A stretch of 64,000 bases of DNA, from assembly GCF_002262875.1 (NCBI RefSeq), contig NZ_NKYE01000002.1:1-64000 (forward strand), written 5' to 3'. Below, in pieces: positions 63,218 through 64,000 of the stretch (the stretch's first letter is position 1; the number at the start of each line of letters is the position of its first letter). Source of the stretch: Amycolatopsis antarctica (lineage in GTDB: Bacteria > Actinomycetota > Actinomycetes > Mycobacteriales > Pseudonocardiaceae). Under the pieces are notes generated by a model that was not told the DNA's origin, ran no database searches, and worked only from the letters and a program-made list of their open reading frames with translations. The translations under genes and the position numbers were made by a program.

Positions 63218-63823
63218 ATGTCCGAAAGCGTGGTCGAGCGCAACCGGCAGCAGCAGGTCGAATGGTATGGGGAGCCGCTGAGCGAGCGGCTCGGCCGGCT
63301 GCTGGAGCGGCTCGACCTCCCGCAGGCGGGCCTGTCCTACCTGTTGGGGCTGCCGGCCCCGGCGCTGTCACAGCTCATGTCCGGCAACCGCGCCAGGATC
63401 GGCGACGAGGCCGTGTTCTCCCGGCTGCGGGCGATCGAGGATCTGCTCGGCGACCCGGACTTCGAGCGCATGCCGTCGGCGAGGGTGGACGAGCTGCTCG
63501 CGACGATCAGGTCCGGCTCCGGTGAGCCGCGGGCGACGGCGTCCGACCCGGGAGACGCGGACGCCGGACCGCTCGACCGGCGGGCCCCCGACGCGGACGC
63601 CGAGCCGGTGCCGGCCGCGCCACCGGTGCCGCAGCAGCTTCCCGGCGATCCGGTGGGCACGATCCAGGCGTTGCTGCGCGAGGTGGCCTCCGCGGCCGAG
63701 CTGGAAGCCGCTGCTGCGACGCTCGACCAGCGATTCCCGGAGCTGGCGGAGTTCCTGCGGGTCTACGGCACCGGCCGGGCGGGCGATGCAAGGGCGCATC
63801 TCGCCCGCACGCTCGGGAGCTGA
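63218..63823 (+). CDS. Helix-turn-helix DNA-binding protein
   Basis: A 201-residue protein with a helix-turn-helix-like segment (L-P-Q-A-G-L-S-Y-L-L-G-L-P-A-P-A-L-S-Q-L) near residue 35, an Ala/Pro-rich linker (~100-150) and a C-terminal helical part (A-E-L-E-A-A-A-A-T-L, F-L-R-V-Y-G-T-G). It is likely a regulator of actinobacterial type with no known target. ATG 63218 follows GAGGAGGGG; an upstream ATG at 63140 adds residues with no family support. Confidence 0.75.
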   Translation: MSESVVERNRQQQVEWYGEPLSERLGRLLERLDLPQAGLSYLLGLPAPALSQLMSGNRARIGDEAVFSRLRAIEDLLGDPDFERMPSARVDELLATIRSGSGEPRATASDPGDADAGPLDRRAPDADAEPVPAAPPVPQQLPGDPVGTIQALLREVASAAELEAAAATLDQRFPELAEFLRVYGTGRAGDARAHLARTLGS

Positions 63824-63824
63824 C

Positions 63825-64000
63825 TCAGCCGGTCGCGCTCCGCCGCTCGCCGCCGGTCCGGCCGGCGGCGGTGTCGGCGCGCCTGCGCGCTCCGGCGGCG
63901 AAGAAGGTCAGCAGGTCCGCGATCGCCTGCGGATCGTCGAGTTGCGGGCAGTGCCCCCAGTCCTCCCGGACGAGCAGCCTGCTGTGCGGTACGAGCGAGT
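63825..64000 (-). CDS. Alpha/beta-hydrolase, C-terminal part (cut by window edge)
   Basis: The last 57 residues of a hydrolase: S-L-V-P-H-S-R-L-L-V-R-E-D-W-G-H-C-P, where the catalytic His sits in W-G-H, followed by D-D-P-Q-A-I-A-D-L-L-T-F-F. The rest lies beyond 64000. The stop is the TGA at 63825-63827 (minus strand). It converges on the helix-turn-helix gene. Confidence 0.75.
   Translation of the reverse strand, partial: SLVPHSRLLVREDWGHCPQLDDPQAIADLLTFFAAGARRRADTAAGRTGGERRSATG

Overview
The window is high-GC actinobacterial chromosome, most likely from the Pseudonocardiales. The gene order tig-clpP1-clpP2-clpX, valS-folC-DUF4233-ndk-rne-rplU-rpmA-obgE-proB and nadD-rsfS-gpgP-octT-degV-comEA-comEC-holA-rpsT-lepA is the one known from mycobacteria and their relatives. 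Other signs are frequent GTG starts, actinobacteria-only families (DUF4233, SCO4226-like DUF4242, GPP34) and methylglucose-lipopolysaccharide genes (gpgP/octT). Nearly everything is housekeeping or metabolic; I see no IS element, prophage or CRISPR array.

Layout. 1-5.3 kb: tRNA-Pro(UGG), tRNA-Gly(UCC), trigger factor and the ClpP1P2/ClpX protease. 5.3-16.7 kb: a metabolic block with a Tat-exported esterase, fdhD, a hydrolase relic, an OFA-family carrier with its tiny partner gene, VOC and SDR enzymes, GPP34, DUF2891, a PPOX protein and an FdhF/YdeP molybdoenzyme. 16.7-25.2 kb: valS, a secreted SGNH lipase, folC with an unusual N-terminal extension, DUF4233, a frameshifted SDR and ndk. 25.4-33 kb: a 1122-residue secreted two-enzyme protein, an ABC exporter and a subtilase. 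33-40.3 kb: RNase E, L21, L27, ObgE and ProB. 40.3-50.7 kb: an MHS carrier and a RecQ-phosphoribosyltransferase fusion where proA often lies, then nadD to comEC.

51.2-54.4 kb is the most accessory stretch: a WXG100-like gene broken by one base, a YbaB-like gene and a small ESX-associated-like gene, then an EamA transporter. 54.3-57.4 kb: a threonine-synthase-like gene behind a well-formed SAM-I riboswitch, holA and rpsT. 57.5-64 kb: lepA and assorted enzymes and small proteins.

The most interesting signal is the SAM-I riboswitch (55764-55892, minus strand) in front of the threonine-synthase homologue. It argues that this gene works in methionine synthesis (MetM type, O-phosphohomoserine to homocysteine) rather than in making threonine. 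Other points: two one-base frameshifts at G residues, recurring TAnnnT boxes 6-8 bases before start codons that suggest leaderless mRNAs, structured leaders before rne, rplU and rpsT, and several unusual domain fusions.
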